A DNA stretch of 64,000 bases from Syngnathus acus (taxonomy: Eukaryota > Chordata > Actinopteri > Syngnathiformes > Syngnathidae). Under the pieces are notes generated by a model that was not told where the DNA came from, did not search any database, and saw only the letters and a program-made list of their open reading frames with translations. A program made the translations under genes and the position numbers. Shown in pieces: positions 15,501 to 30,500 of this stretch. Numbering within the stretch: position 1 is the first letter of the stretch; every line of letters begins with the position of its first letter. The stretch is from contig NC_051098.1 in the NCBI RefSeq assembly GCF_901709675.1, forward strand, positions 13,297,918-13,361,917. The letters are read 5' to 3'.

Positions 15501-18500
15501 GTGCAGCCATATTCTTTGTGTGGCCGGGCGTGCAGGAATGCGGCGCTTTGTGCTCATATTGTGCTGCGAGCGAGCGCTCTTCCTGCCATGGAGCTAGTCA
15601 CTAGACAAAACCTCCCCCCCCGCTCTCCCCCGTTGCCCCCTCCCACCACCAATAACGTCGCTGGAAGCAGGACCGCCTCCCCCCGACTTTATTATTTCAT
15701 GCTTTCGCCGTCGGGGGACGCGAGGCAACGCCGGCGGTTTAAACCCGCTCACCCTTCCGTGTGTGTGCGCACGCTTTTACTCCATTAATAAAACATCAAG
15801 TGAGTGATAGAGCTCTTGTCAAGCCCGCCTCAGGTCCATCTGTCCCCAAATAGTCCCCGCCTGTCCGCTCGTGAGGACATCCGTCCCCTGCGGGTCCGCC
15901 ACACTGATTAGCTCACCCTCCCTAGCTTGGATGGCGCTCACAGACATGTTTGCTTTCAAGAAGGTGACAGGAAAAAAAGAATGTGGAATGAAAGTGTCCA
16001 CCTAAAGGAAGAGGAACCTGACACGGCAATATGAGAAGATGCAAGGGGGGTAAATGAGGTGAAAGGCCATTGATACCGTTGGAAGCGGTGATGTCACAAG
16101 TAGACGCAAGGGGAAACGGAAATATGGAGAATATGCTGGTTGGAGGAACAAAAGGGGGACTTGGAGCTGGAGATGGGGAGCAGAATCAGGCGAGGAGGTG
16201 GAGGGGGGGTAGAAGGAATGAAGCAGGATGTGAGAATGTGAAAGATGGAAGCAGCAATAAGGAGGAAATGTGAAGACACGTTCCTTGCTTAATGGGTGAT
16301 GAGGACGTCACGTGACTTCCTAACAAAAGGGACTGTACTAAACTGTTTGTTACCTGACATCTCCTGTCCAATCAGTGTCACTGCTGATATGCTGTGTCTT
16401 ACTTTTCGAACCGATACGGCTATATCGTGATTCGTTCTCTCCAAATAGCATTTTTTTATTTCAGTCCACGCGACCACCATTTTGATCCCCGTGTGAGGCA
16501 GAAGGTAGTCTGCTGGGAGGCGTAAATGCGCACCCCCCCCGGAGATTGCGTTAGGCCGGCGCCGCCTGATACAGCGTTTCTCAAGGAGAAGGTGGCCAAG
16601 GACATCCCCCCCCCCGCGTGAGACATGTGGGGGCGGTCGGGGGGGTGTTTATCATCTTCTAAACCGCTCACGCCACGGATTCAATCCCACACAGGAAGAC
16701 ACAAAAGCGTCAAATTTGTGTGTGTAATCTGGCACGCGTTAATGACAGTCCGTCTGCGCTCTTCTTTAATGTCGCTCGGATGCCTGACGGGGAACCCGGG
16801 AAAGACAAGAAAGATGCACGGGCGTGTCCCCCACCCCCCGTCTTAATCGCCCCCCATCGTGTCGAATTGCACTTCAAATAAGCTTTTAGCTGCGTTGGCG
16901 GGCATGTTGATGGTTCCCCTGGCTCGTAAAAAGAGGAATAGCGTCGCCACGGTTGCCATGGTAATCCCACATTGCTTACTTTAGTGCTTTGTAATTAATT
17001 TGACACCGGTAATTCTCAGACACAACTTTGAATCACTTGTGACAAACCATCGCTTGGGTTACGCAAGGCATCATCGAGTCATCCAATCTTGTATTATTCA
17101 CGCAGGCGTGTCAGGTTGATCTTTTCGAGCTCAGGATTTTATTTTCTTGAAAGCCGCGGCCGCATTTCTAAAATATCAATTAGCAGAGTCGTCAACATTT
17201 AGCGGATTCGATTCACTTTCAATCGATTCTTTTCTGATATCTGCTCGCTTCCTCTGCTTGCACTTTTTATGGCCCGTCGAGATGATACATGTCTGGTATT
17301 TTGGATCTGGGATAAAAAGCAATCAAGCTCGGACCAGAATTCCATTACCGAGATGAATTTTAGCCGCGGGCGCCAAACGTGAAATAGTCCGACGAAGCCA
17401 TTAAAAGTCATTTGATCTTCCGTGGCTAATTTTAGCACCCTCAGAGCAGCCTTTCCTCTTCTCTGTCCGACTGCAAACGTGTCGGATGGGGCCAATTTTG
17501 TCAATCTGTTTATTGATCCCTCTAATGATCTATCTGTTGGTTCCGTGATCGTGCTAACAAGCTCGCTTCTCTCACGCCTTTGTGCTGTTTTCGTCCGTTC
17601 CACGCTTGCGTCTTGCAAAATAGCGGGAGTGATGTAAGGCTGCATGCAGAGATAAATAATTTAGTCATCCTATGAGAGAAGTGAAATTTTCACCGCAGCA
17701 ATATCGACACGCAAACAACCAACAAAGTCCAAATTAAAGCCAAGAGCCGCATTTTGGAGGAAATAAAAGATGACCTCGTTGTTACGTGTTAAGCAATTGT
17801 CACATTTTGCTCCAGTAATAATTGTACAATTTGTTCTCTTTCACAATGAACTGACTTTGAAATGTAAACGTGTCAAAATTTGGATCATAACAAAACAGTT
17901 TGGAGTTTACTTTTGGCTCAGAGGACGGGAGAAAGTGAGGCGAGCGCCTCTCATCCCTCCCCAAATCCTCCTCCTGAGCGCCGGAGATTAGCCGGCCGAC
18001 CTCATGGAGGCCCCCGCTCCTGCGGCTAATCCCGCTCTTTTTAAACTGCCGAGTTTGCGCAACGCACTGGACAGACGAGGGGATTTAACTGTTGCCCAAA
18101 ACACAGCGAGCCGCCCTCGCTTCAATCTCGAGACAAGCGCCGTCACCTCGTTTCAGTCCATAACAGGCCTTCATTGACCGGACGCTTTGGCGTTGGTCGC
18201 CCCATCCACCTCGCACAGCTAATTTAATCAGTCTAATGCCCGCGTTACAGCACGACGCTTATCGACCGGTCAATCCCTCGCAGCGGCGGCGGCCGCTCGC
18301 CACCCGGATGAAAAAGTAAGACAGGACAAAGCCTGTCAATTTAGCTTAGCTTTAACGTCACGAAGACGTCGAAGGAAGGATATGGAACTAACGTGAACAA
18401 TGAGCTCTGCGGTTCGTTTCGGTTCGACAAATGTGAGACTTAGCGCGTACTAGCTCTATTCTAGCCCGAAACATCTGGTGATGTCAGGTGCGTAATCCTC

Positions 18501-21500
18501 TGGAGGACACATGGACGCTAAGCTGGGATGGACGGCTCACATGGGGAGTCACAGGTGGAGAGTATTCTCATGACGTTAAGCCAACGATCATGACGTGACT
18601 CCAAGTGTCTGTCATGACAAGCAATCATAGTTGTTGCCGATCGATTTATCTGATCAAACATCTGCGTAGCCTAGCAAAACCTTAGCTGGCTCTAATTAGG
18701 AATTTCTTTATCTCCATATCGCACTCCACAAATAAATAAAAAATTCCTAATCTGCTAGCTAACACACATTTCCTAAAAACACTGAGCAATTACGTTAAAA
18801 TTACATAGCTAGCTAGCTAGCTCATTTGTTTGTTCATTCATTTTGGATGACTCGAGAGAAAATTTGTTAATTTACTTTGAATGTTTAAATGGCTTCCGAG
18901 GAAATTACTTTGTCGGTCCGTCAGTCCGTTGTAATAATAACTAATACGCAAGCTGGTGATTGGCGAACTGGTGGGGGAAATTACTGAGAACTGCAACAAT
19001 ATATAACTGTGAGCTGCACTGTTTGATTTTACATCCAAACAGCTTTTTTTTCATGGCGCTCCTGGCGCCATTTCAAAGAAAACCGTATTTCTCCTTTTGC
19101 TTTATACTTTGAACAATATTTAGACGATATCCGTATTAAGGAAAATCCTAAATCCCACTGTGCGTTGAGGCTCTGCGGGCGGGAAGACGAAACCCCAGTG
19201 GAAGCTTATAAATAGTCCAGACGGAACTTCTCCTTCCCAAATGGGACCCGCCGCGGCGTGCCAGAGGAAAGAAGAGCTTTGCTCCAATTAACAGTCCTCC
19301 CTTGCCCTAGTCGCTTGTCTTTCGCATTTTGAAGTGTACTTTGAGAAAAAGAATCACATATTAAATCACAATCATAATATTGAAGAGACAAAAATATTTT
19401 TTTTTCAACTTGTTTCGTAGCTCAAGTTTGCTCAGGAATGTTTCGGCGTAGCTAGGGACCAAACGTCATTCCCACTTTTTTGTTGCGTTGGCAGGGAAAG
19501 TGTCCAGCGGCCGTGAGGACAAAAGAGAGTTTCAGTGGGACGGACAAGCTTATTTGCATTCCAGCGAGGCTTTGCCCTTCGGATTCAGAGCATGACGTCT
19601 CTTTTTTTTTTTTTTTTTCCTCCTTTTATGACTCTGTTCTTACTGTCCACCCTTTGCCACAGGGAAGGAAGGGCTTGTCCTGTGTGTGTGTGTGCGTGTG
19701 AGGGTGGGTGTCATTGAATAGCGTCCTTCCACCCTATCCTGGTGTCCAAGTGATGTTTGTGGAGTGTCTCAGGTCTCGGCCTTCCCACGGCTTCACTGTC
19801 CCCGTGAATCATGTCACTGTGTTAATGTGTGTGTTTTTGTGTATGTGTGTGTCTGTGCATGTGTGTGGATGCCAGGATTCTGTTGGCCTGTTTACAGCTA
19901 CTGCGGAATTTGACGATACGTTCAAAACGTTGCGCCAGAATCTGTCGGCATACAGTGCGTGAGTGAGTCTGTGTGTGTGAGTGTGTATGTGTGTGGTTTC
20001 ACACCAGACTATCTTACTTAAGCGTCTAGTCACCACGGGGAAGGATTAGGCGGATTTCACCATACCAGGCATTTCTCTGCAGTCACATGGCCCCTAAGCA
20101 TTCTGGGAAAAGTCCTAAACCGCGACGGTCCGGGAGGCGCGGGGTGCCAGGCCCAACATTTTGGAAAGTTCACACGCAGTCCACAAAGTCCAGATACTTT
20201 GAGCGTCCGTTCGTCTTTCCTGTTTACTTCCTCCCGGGATGGGTGGATGCCGTGTGTGACATCATCGCGCATCCCGGCGGGCATTGCTGTGTATTTATGG
20301 GTCAGCTGTTTTTCTGTCACACTCACGCAAAACTGGACTTATTTATTTGGGGATATAAAAAATAGTTTTTGGGGAATCAGTTGTAGGACAAAAAAAATCC
20401 CCGATTCAGCTCTTGTTTTGGATGGCTTGCTAAGATTCCATCTTCATGTGTCACGATAACAGCGCAGTTACTGATTAAACGTTAATTCAGCTTCAGCGTG
20501 ACCTTTGAATCCTGGTTTTGTCCCACAATGTTAATTAGTGCCAAGAACCATCTACGCCTAATAATGGACACCTGCTATTGTGTTTGCATTTGTATTACAC
20601 CCCCCAAAAAATAATCACTCGGTGTTGTCAAATTTGAGCATGTTGAGTTGAACACAACAGTTGAGTTGTTTGACTGGCAGCAGGTTGACAGAGGTTAGTA
20701 ATTGCGTCTTCTGCCACCTAGTGGAAAAACATTGTATTGTTCTGCCGTCTTGCAGATAGCGTTATTTGTACGTAATAGACATTAATTTACAATTGGATAG
20801 TTTCAAGCACATTTGAAATTGGCCGTTTGGACATGGGCAGGAAGTAAAGAGCAAGCATGGCTGCGAGAATGTTATTCTGTATCTAAAAAAAAATCGGTCA
20901 GGCCCTGCTTTGGAGGCACTGGGCTAACACACAAAGCTTTTTTTTTTCCAGGCAGGAAAAACAATAGAAGCAAAAGTGTAATTTGGTGTGTGGTGACATT
21001 TCGGGAGAAAAAATGAATGCAAGTCTCATTTAGTTTTCCTCAGCGTGAGTTCCTGACTCATATTTTATTTTTTATTTTTTTGCTTTGAACTTCATTTTGC
21101 CTCTTGGAACGGAGCTAATCCTCCCGCAATGATGCGTGACGACCGTGACGATGATGCAGCCACTCTTGACTGCTTGACTTCTTCCCCTGCCACAATAAAT
21201 TCAAATGAAAATGTCACTTTCGGTATGAGAGCGAAGAGCTACCCGCTCTCAGATGTTACCGCTATCAATACGCCAATGAGTTGGCGCTATTTCTCTTGAT
21301 TCTGCATTTGATTTCCCCTCTAGTGCTCGTCCCCCAAATTGCCCGTCGCCATCTCTGGAGAGCAAATGAGGATGTGTGTGTGTTCGTCTATGTGTGTATG
21401 TCAACTGCAGCTATTCTGATGTTGATTACGCAGCACTTGCTTTGTTATGACTCTGTACTGGTCTGCACTTGTCATCAGCACGAGGTGGGGGTATGGCTAG

Positions 21501-24500
21501 AATCTCGAATATTCACGAAAAAGCCTGGCAAGAACATGCCAACTCCACACAAGAGGGCCAGAGTCGAGATTCAAACCCAGAACCTCAGAACTGTGAGACA
21601 GGCACGCTAACCACTCCACCACGGTGTACTGCCAAAAGAATCTTGTGGCCACAGCCTTTACTTAATTTAACCTCGCAGGAGAAGTGAATGATCCGTCTGA
21701 GGAGCAAGAAAGAAATGTTCTCGTCGGTGAGGCGTTTCCTCCCACCAGACCAAAACCTCGCCCAAACAAAACGCTCCCTTATCAACAGTAGCTAGCTGCG
21801 TGTTTGGTACATCAGCCTCAAAAAAAAAAAAGAAACTGCTGATTTATAAGACAACCATTGCAAAAACATTCACACTATGTAGCAAATGCATTCAAGGGAC
21901 AGTGTGTAGAATTTAACGCCCTCTAGTGGTGAACTCATAGAATGCAGTAGGTTTATGTAACAACGATGACTATTGTACTGTGCTTCCTATCTTGATCTTG
22001 CAGGCGCTGGCAGCCAACGCGGGCACCGGGTTCGCCGTGGCCGAGCCACAGGTGGCCATGTTCTGCGGCAAGCTCAACATGCACGTCAACATCCAAACGG
22101 GCCGCTGGGAGCCGGATCCGTCCGGGACCAAGAGCTGCGTGGGCACCAAGGAGGGTGTGTTGCATTACTGCCAGGAGGTGAGTCACCAAGCAAAAGCAAC
22201 CTGATGAAAACATTCACAGGATCGTCTGTGTTTTTTTTTTTTTTTTTTATGAACCCTTGGCGTTTTTTTTTTTTTTGGCAGATGTACCCAGAGCTCCAGA
22301 TCACCAACGTGGTGGAGGCCAACCAGCCGCTGCGCATCGAGAACTGGTGCCAGAAGGAGAAGAAGGTGTGCAAGGGGCACGCCCACACCGTGGTGCCTTA
22401 CAAATGCCTCGGTAAGTCCATGCAAGATTAAAAAAAATAGAATTATTAGTAATATTACAACACTAGTTATTAAATTACACAAGATTTTTTTTTCCTGAGA
22501 GAAAAATAATTTGACTGGAATAATGTAACCGGAAACAAAGTCATCATCATGTTGCCGTCCGAGTGGTCGCTAAGAGCTCGTCTCAAGTGTCCTTATTTTG
22601 TCTTTCTGTGTGAGAGTTTAGTCTCTGTCGCAATATTGAACCTGGATGTGAGGTGACTAATGTTATCCCGGACGGAGCTGCAGACCACTTCCATCCGTCA
22701 CGGTGGAGGCCTCCGGGGGCTACGCTCGTTATTTATTATTGCCGAGGAGGCTTGTTAAGCAATAAAGCACAATCGGATTTTTTTTTTATCCCCCCTCCGG
22801 CTCAGGCAAAGATCGTAAAGTCCTGCAGGGGCAGCGCCCAGGAGGTCTGCTGCATCTTGGCCTGGCGCCGTTTGACTTTTGCAAGGGTGGGCAACCTTTG
22901 GCACTGGGGAGCCTGATATGTCGCACGCAAACTTCTTCTGATTCAGTCGCTCGCTATGCAGTTTGAGAAACAAAAAGAACTCTGTTGTTAAAATTTTTAT
23001 TTTAGATTAAATGGGTTTTCTTTATTTTTAGATTTTTTTTTCCCCAAAACCTCAAATAGTAAAGAAAAAAATATTTTGTCACATTTTAACTAACACTACT
23101 TTTTATGTAAAAAGAAAATCTTATAATAGTTCGATAGTAATTGATTACATTTGTTTTGGAACTATGACGATAACATAACAAAATGTGCAACCGGTGAAAG
23201 CGCTGAGAATAACGAATACGATGTCACGTGACTGTCCTGGTTTGTGTGTGCAATTTGGAGCAAGACAACACACGCCTGACTGGCGAGAATCGCAAACAAA
23301 AGTGAGGTTTGGGGGGGGGACATCAAATCATCTGCTCTTGCGCTGCACCAGCTTTCCGCCACTTTTCCGGAAGCCTTTTTTGCTGATTGAGTCGTGCCGC
23401 TGGCTCGCTGTCGGCGATTGAAAAAATCCATTAGCGTTTGCGCCGGACTGTGAAATGGGCGACAATTCATGAGCATTCTTGGCAGTAGGCAAGGGCTAGT
23501 GAGATTTTTTTTTTTTTTTAATGTTCACACGGCAAACATCGCGGCTGGAGAGAGGCCGAGTCTAGAATACAAATGAAGACAATTTCAGGCTGAATCTTTC
23601 CACTCGATGACAGATAAAGATCCAAAGCAGAGCTGGAGACGAGTTGTGTGGCGGTCGTCAAGCGCGAGTTGTCAAACAAACACCGATTCTTTTATTGCTT
23701 GTGTGTGTTTAAAAATAATGCATTAAAAATAATACATAAAAGAAATAATAAATATAAAAATAAATTAAATATATATAATTATATACATTATATATATTTA
23801 TTTATATATATAAATCTAAAAATAAATACATATTAAAAAATAATACATAGTGACCTTGGAAAAGATAATTGCAGTTGTGATTTAAAAAAAAAAAAAAAAA
23901 AAAATTATTCAATGATGATGTATTGCAGTGCGTCACCGCTGCAAACGACATCAATAAACATTGTTCAACCAATGAAATGACTTTTAACGTTATAAGCTAA
24001 CAGGTTGCAATTTAGCCAACAAAATGAGTCAAACTTCAGATTCGGCTGTCGACTTTGATTTCGATTTCAAAAGCCTCAGCGGCGCCGCCGTTTGTCGTCG
24101 CAGACGCTAATCCGCCGCGTGTGCGTGATTCAGCGTGGGGTTACGTGATTCAGACCCTCGCTCTTGTAAGCACCGGAGAGAACAGTGAGCGGCCCGTCGA
24201 GCGGCGCGCATGACAGGCGCCGATTTAATTGCCTCAAACTGGAAGCGCCCGTTTGTCTATCTCTGCACGCAGTTGTACTTTTTAGAAGCGAGTGAGTCGG
24301 ACCTGAAGCGCCGTGGGGGGGGTGGAGCAGCAGCTGCAGAGCGCCCTGCTATTTGCAGCTCTCCTTCCATCCTACCCTCTCATTTTCCAAAACAGCCCCT
24401 TCCATGCTGGACAAACCACCAAACGAGCTGTTATCAGAGCGCTGCCTCCCTGGTTACGAAACCTCCCAGACCCCTTTTTTTTTTTTCCCGGGAGGGGGGG

Positions 24501-27500
24501 GGGGCGTCCTCACTCTCTTCAACAGAAGGCTTTCTATTCCCACTTCTTTCCAACTGTTGTCCATTATTTTCTTCATAATGGCCCTGCTTGGAGGCATACT
24601 TGCTTGCTTAGTCACGGGCCTTTACATTAGGTACACTCACAACGCACTTAAAAGTCACGCTGACCAATCAAGAAGGGGAAAATCAATACAATGCGACATC
24701 GGCGGCGCTAACGAGATGTTTTCTCTGTGACGTTGCAGTGGGCGAGTTTGTGAGCGACGTGCTGTTGGTTCCAGAGAAGTGCAAGTTCTTCCATAAGGAG
24801 CGTATGGACCTGTGCGCCAGCCACCAGCAGTGGCACGGCGTGGCCAAGGAGGTAAGACGGAAAACACGTGACTTGTTGTCGCCTTTCGGTTTGATTGCGC
24901 AATCTGAAGTGACTGGTTCCCGCCGCGCTCCTCAGGCGTGCTCCACCAGCAAGACGGTGCTGCACAGCTACGGCATGCTGCTCCCGTGCGGCACCGACAA
25001 GTTCCACGGCACAGAGTTCGTTTGCTGCCCGGCCTCCCGTGCCGAGGAGTCGGCCGACTCCACCCAAGAGGAGGAAGAAGACATGGAGGATGAGGAGATC
25101 GACGAGGCCGAGTTGGATGAAGAGGACGACACCCTCCGCGAGGACAGGTTCTTTGAGTTCTGTGTTTCCGAAATGTGTCAGAGTCTATGTGAACATTTTT
25201 GTTTTCTTCTTCTTTGCTTATCAACCCTCCTCTTTTACTCTAAACAATTGTCACCACAAAAATATCTTAGTGGATTTTGTGTCCGTATCGCAGCGAGGCC
25301 CTGTCCAACGAGCAACCCACGCAGAAAGGGGAGCCGCTGGATGAGGAGGATGAGGACGAGGAAGAAGAGGAGGATTACCACTATGTGTACGAGGATGAGG
25401 AGGCTGATAAGGAGGAAGACGATAAGCGAGACAGCAGCAGAATGTCGGACAGCCGCGAGGACCAAGACAAGACTCTGCAAGAAGTCAAAGGTTTGTAGTT
25501 TTTTGTATTTTTCTATTCTCCCAATGGCAATTAGTGTGTGCAGACACTTGATTCAATTGCGACCCCAATATAAAATGTAACCGCCCCTCAGCCGTGTGCA
25601 CCCTGGAGGCGGACACGGGCCCCTGCAGGGCCTCCATGCCCCGCTGGCACTTTGACCTGAGCCAGAGGAAGTGCGTGCGCTTCATTTACGGAGGCTGCGC
25701 CGGAAATCGCAACAACTTTGACTCAGAGGAATACTGCATGGCCGTCTGCAAGCGACTCGGTGAGCCGTGAATGAATATTCTTCTTACTCATAGTAATTTC
25801 AAAATCAATCAAAAATAATTCTGAGTATTTATTTATTTATTTTTTTTTTTTAAAGCGCTATATCAAGTGTAGTATATATTCCACAAGTTTTTTTTCAAAA
25901 CTGATTTGATGGTTGTTTGGTTCGGGCAGCCACGCCCCCAACGCCTCAGCCCGCCGACGACGTAGACATCTACTTTGAGACGCCGGCGGACGACAAGGAG
26001 CACAGTCGCTTCCAGAGGGCCAAGGAGCAGCTGGAGATCAGGCACCGCAACCGCATGGAGAGGGTGAGGAAGGAGTGGGAGGAGGCCGACCGCCAGGCCA
26101 AGAATCTGCCCAAGGCCGAGAGACAAACTTTGGTCCAGGTTAGTCGGTTTTTTTAAATCAACTATTTTTTATCAGGTGGCCCTTGAGTCCAAAAATGTGC
26201 CCCGCCCAACAACCACCCGTAGACAACGTTCTGTTTTTTTGCCCAGCACTTCCAGGCTATGGTGGAGTCACTGGAGGAGGAAGCCGCCAGCGAGAAGCAG
26301 CAGCTGGTGGAGACCCACCTGGCCCGAGTGGAGGCCATGCTGAACGACCGGCGCCGTCTGGCCCTGGAGAACTACCTGGCGGCCCTGCAGGCGGACCCAC
26401 CCAGGGTGAGGGTTTATGCGCAGACCCCCGAGTCGCAGCCACCGGGGAACCGCGGCTGTGACGTCAGCAGCTAACCGCTGTTTGTGACCCGCAGCCGCAC
26501 CGCATCCTGCAGGCGCTGCGCCGCTACGTGCGCGCCGAGAACAAGGACCGCCAGCACACCATCCGCCACTACCAGCACGTCCTGGCCGTCGACCCCGAGA
26601 AGGCAGCTCAGATGAAGTCGCAGGTGGGTGGGTGTTGTTGAACGACAGATGGATGGGTAGACATACACACAGTAAACAGACACTTTTTAATCATAATTTC
26701 AGGTGGCGTGCCATGTCGGTAAAATATGCGCCTTGGCTAAATAAAGCTTGGCAAAAACTTGATTACATAAGTGTGAATTCAAGTGGAGACACGTGTCTGT
26801 AAAACAAGCAGTACCTTGAAACTGCTGACTCACTTGTGACAAATCATTGTGAAGAAGATAGCCAACAATATTGCCGGCATTTTTATTTCCACGCAACAGC
26901 TTGGAGTGGGGGTGAAGTGAGGAGGCTCAGGTTTAGACTTGCTGGGCTTGTGTACAGAATAGGGAGTGAAGACCAGGCCACACAATGAAAAAATTGGCAC
27001 ATTATCGCCACCTGTTGGCTGTGTTGTTTCCTGCATGCACCTTCGAATGTTTTGCGTGTGTGTGCATGATTCATATTAAGACTGACAGGATAAAGGATGT
27101 TGCAGTGTGATTCAGACGTGGCGCTAATTTGCATTATGAGACTTCCTGTCACAACATGTGCAAGTGTGTCATACTTGACTTCCTTTCTCCTTATTTGTTA
27201 GGTGATGACTCACCTCCATGTGATCGAGGAGAGGATGAACCAGAGTCTGTCCCTACTCTACAAGGTCCCCTACGTGGCCGAGGAGATCCAGGATGAAATC
27301 GGTGAGTTCTTTTGAAGGGACCGGTATCATCACGGAATTTCTTCTACCACTGCAATGTATACGCCAGTGAGTTATTTGTCTACATGTGTTGCTCCACCTT
27401 TTGTGTTTAAACGGTTCTCTAACGGCAGCTATCAATGTTGACTTGTCATTTGGCCTTTCCATGATATAAACCGCAATATGGCCCATAACAAAAACTGTTA

Positions 27501-30500
27501 GCGAGGCAAAAAAGAAAAACTATTGATTAAATAATGAAGCAGTCGAGGTCAACGGTTAAATGTGTTGTTCTTTCTGAGCGCTGCGAAAGATTGAGCGCGG
27601 ACGCGTCGATGAAAGTCGCGGCGTGTCGGCATGGAGATGAAAGCCGAGCGAGTGCGCTGACAGAACTGGGTCACGTTTGAGCCGCTTTCCTGCTGGGAGA
27701 CTCCCTCGGAAAAAACACACAGACAAATGCTAATTGCTAGTTAGCGGAGAATGGTGAGCAGGTGCTTTGAGTTCTGTGAACATTTTGCTCACACTAATGA
27801 TGGTGGAAATAAACATCTCCAAACACGATTTGGGAACAGAAAATGTCATTGTGGCCATAATAATCTGCCTATAAAATGCTAATTCATGGCTTCAAAATTG
27901 TAGCTAATATAGCGAAAAAAACAAATGAGAAAAAAACATGTCATGATTGGGGTTGTCTAGAGCCTTTCCATTTATTTTTTTGCCAGATGAGCTGCTCCAG
28001 GAGCAGAAAGCCGACATGGACCAGTTCCTGTCGTCCATCTCCGAGTCACAACCTGATGTCACCGTGTCGTCGGAGGAGAGTGCCGAGGTGCCCGTCGCGT
28101 CCGAGGGGAAACCCTACCGGCCCATCCAGGTCACTTCTTTAGGTTCCCGCCCGGAACCAGAAGGTGCGCATGACTTTATTGTCACCCTCGTAATCCTCAT
28201 GCCAATTAAACATTACTACCATTAAAAGCCATAGGAATCAAAAAGATGCCTATTTTTATAATAATAAAATTATGACTTTAAAGTCAGTAGCCATCAATAG
28301 CCGTCAGTGGCAGTGAAAGATTTTGTCATCTCTTTTTCTTGCCTTTTCTTTGCTCACTCAACTTTTTCCTCCTTTCCCTCTTCATTATTCTTTATTTTCT
28401 GTCTCTTGTTAACAACAAGGCGACCTGTCCGACCCGCCGCGAGCGTTCAAGAAAGGTTGGTGCCAATCGTGGCGACTTCTTTCCCTCGTTATTTCCACAT
28501 TTTCTTCCATTATGTTTCTCAAAGTTGCTTTTATGCCGCAACTTGGATAAAGCGGCGTGTTCTCGACAGTGGCAATCATATCAATTTCAAGAACCTGAAC
28601 GGAGAAAACGTTTTAAATGTTTTCCTGTCAGATGATAATTGCTCAAATGCTAGCATGCTAACGGTTAGCATCATAGCCTAGCTCTCAGTCATCCAATTTG
28701 TGGTAATCTAAAAAGGTTAAATTAATAAAAGGTGTAATTTATTGTTTGTTTGTTTGTTTGTTTTTCTGAAATCATTCTAAAATGAGCCAAACATTTGTTG
28801 ACGAGTATCTTCTGAATGCAGTATTGTTCGACTTTGTGCTAAATGTCAACACAGCACTCGCATTGTGCTGCACCCAAGAAAGAGCTTAATTGTCATCTTC
28901 CTCCGTACGCTGCGGAGACAAGCCAAGCATGCGCGTGATGATTTTGAGTCGCGCTTTTATCGATGTGCGCTGAGTCGGCTCTCTCGCCCTCGTAGGCTCT
29001 GCCGTGTCCGGCCTGGACGGGCTGATCGGTGCTGAGGAGAGACTGATCAACAGCAAGACCAAGATGGGACCTAACGTAGTAAGAACATTTTTTTTTTTTT
29101 TATCTGACTTAGCACGCACACACGTACAAACATACATATTTAGAAGCGGCCATTTCGATGCCAAACATCATTAGTAGGGATGAGCAAGAACCGTCATTTG
29201 TCGTTAATGAGCATTTTTCAGCAATACTTAACTCACATCCTAACATCACTTTGATATTTGAAGACAACACACACACACACACACAGCTTCCTCACAACTC
29301 CAAAATGAACTCTGTTGCCATAGTTACAGCAAACTGGCAGCGTGCGGGTCTTGCCGACAATCGGCTCGAGCCTTTGTTCGTGTGCATGCCACCCGTCTCC
29401 ATGTGCTTGGTTGCTGCATGCGTGTGTGTCGCATGTTAACAAGCCTCAAACTGGGCTTTGCCAAAAAGTTGAACTGCTAATCTACAAGCAGTTGCCGTGT
29501 TTGCGTCGCATGCATGTGTGTGTGTGTCTGTTTTTGTGGCAATGTTTGTACTAAAGACAGAGAACATCAACATCCTGGCACAGGCGGCGCCTCTTCCGAA
29601 GGTTTGTGCGCTCAGTCGTGAAAAAATGAGTATGTGCGCCTACCCAGGAGTGTTTTTAACGCTCACACACAGACACGCACATACACACACTCTTCTCCTT
29701 CCAGCTTGCCCAAGACAGCAGCATCGCCCCCGCACTGATAATCTCTCCACCTGTCTCACACACACGCACACACACACACACACACACACGCAGTAACCTG
29801 GGCTGCCCTGTCTGTGTCGACAGGTGATTGATGAGTCTCTGGATGTTAAAGAAGTTGTTTACAGTGCAGAGAGAATCCGCGTTATTCATGATGATGAGCT
29901 GGTGAGTATGGCGGCGCCCCCTACAGGCCCCCGTTGGGCCCCGATTTAATCGACTGATTGCTCCCATTTGACTTGAGAGCTTCCACTGTAGTCGAAATCC
30001 GGTGTACACAAAATAGGTCCAGAATTTAAATTCCCACCCCTTCTTATATATTTTGTTAAATTATTATTATTATTTTCTTCAGGCGTCGTGCTGGTTTGAG
30101 CATGTGTGCATGCGTGTTATGCCGTTGGGCCATGTGACGCCACATATGATGACGTCACATGTGTCAGATGATGACTGGAACGAGAGACTTGTAGTTGTGT
30201 AGTTGGACGCACGGACACACAATTCACCTGCATCGTGTCCAAACATTTAGTCCAAGCGAATTATTTTTATGTCAATAGACATTAACTTGATTTCCCACCC
30301 CCTCCCACCAGGAGACCTACAGGCCCCTGGGCGAGGACTTCAGCTTCAGCAGCAGCGTTCTGATCGGGCTGCTGGTGATCGCGGTCGCCATAGCGACGGT
30401 GATCGTAATCAGCCTGGTGCTACTGCGGAAGAGGCAATACGGCACCATCAGCCACGGCATCGTGGAGGTGAGCCATCGTGTCTCCAAAATGGTTGCCCTT

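Larger units (their letters stand above)
12596..22003 (+). other. aplp2: APLP2 intron 1 (9.4 kb)
   Basis: Bounded by a GTACGT donor and a TTGCAG acceptor. I see no exon of another gene inside. It contains homopolymer tracts, a possible MITE at 13017-13270, a repeat remnant near 14403-14470, a TAGC repeat at 18806-18823, TG-rich stretches near 19681-19992, CTCF-like motifs at 20711 and 21917, and a dispersed repeat near 21480-21640. First introns of this size often hold enhancers, but I cannot point to one. Confidence 0.75.

Noticed and set aside
24210-24730. Three overlapping plus-strand frames of 105-125 codons
   Set aside because: They lie inside APLP2 intron 3, carry no recognised domain, and include homopolymer runs.
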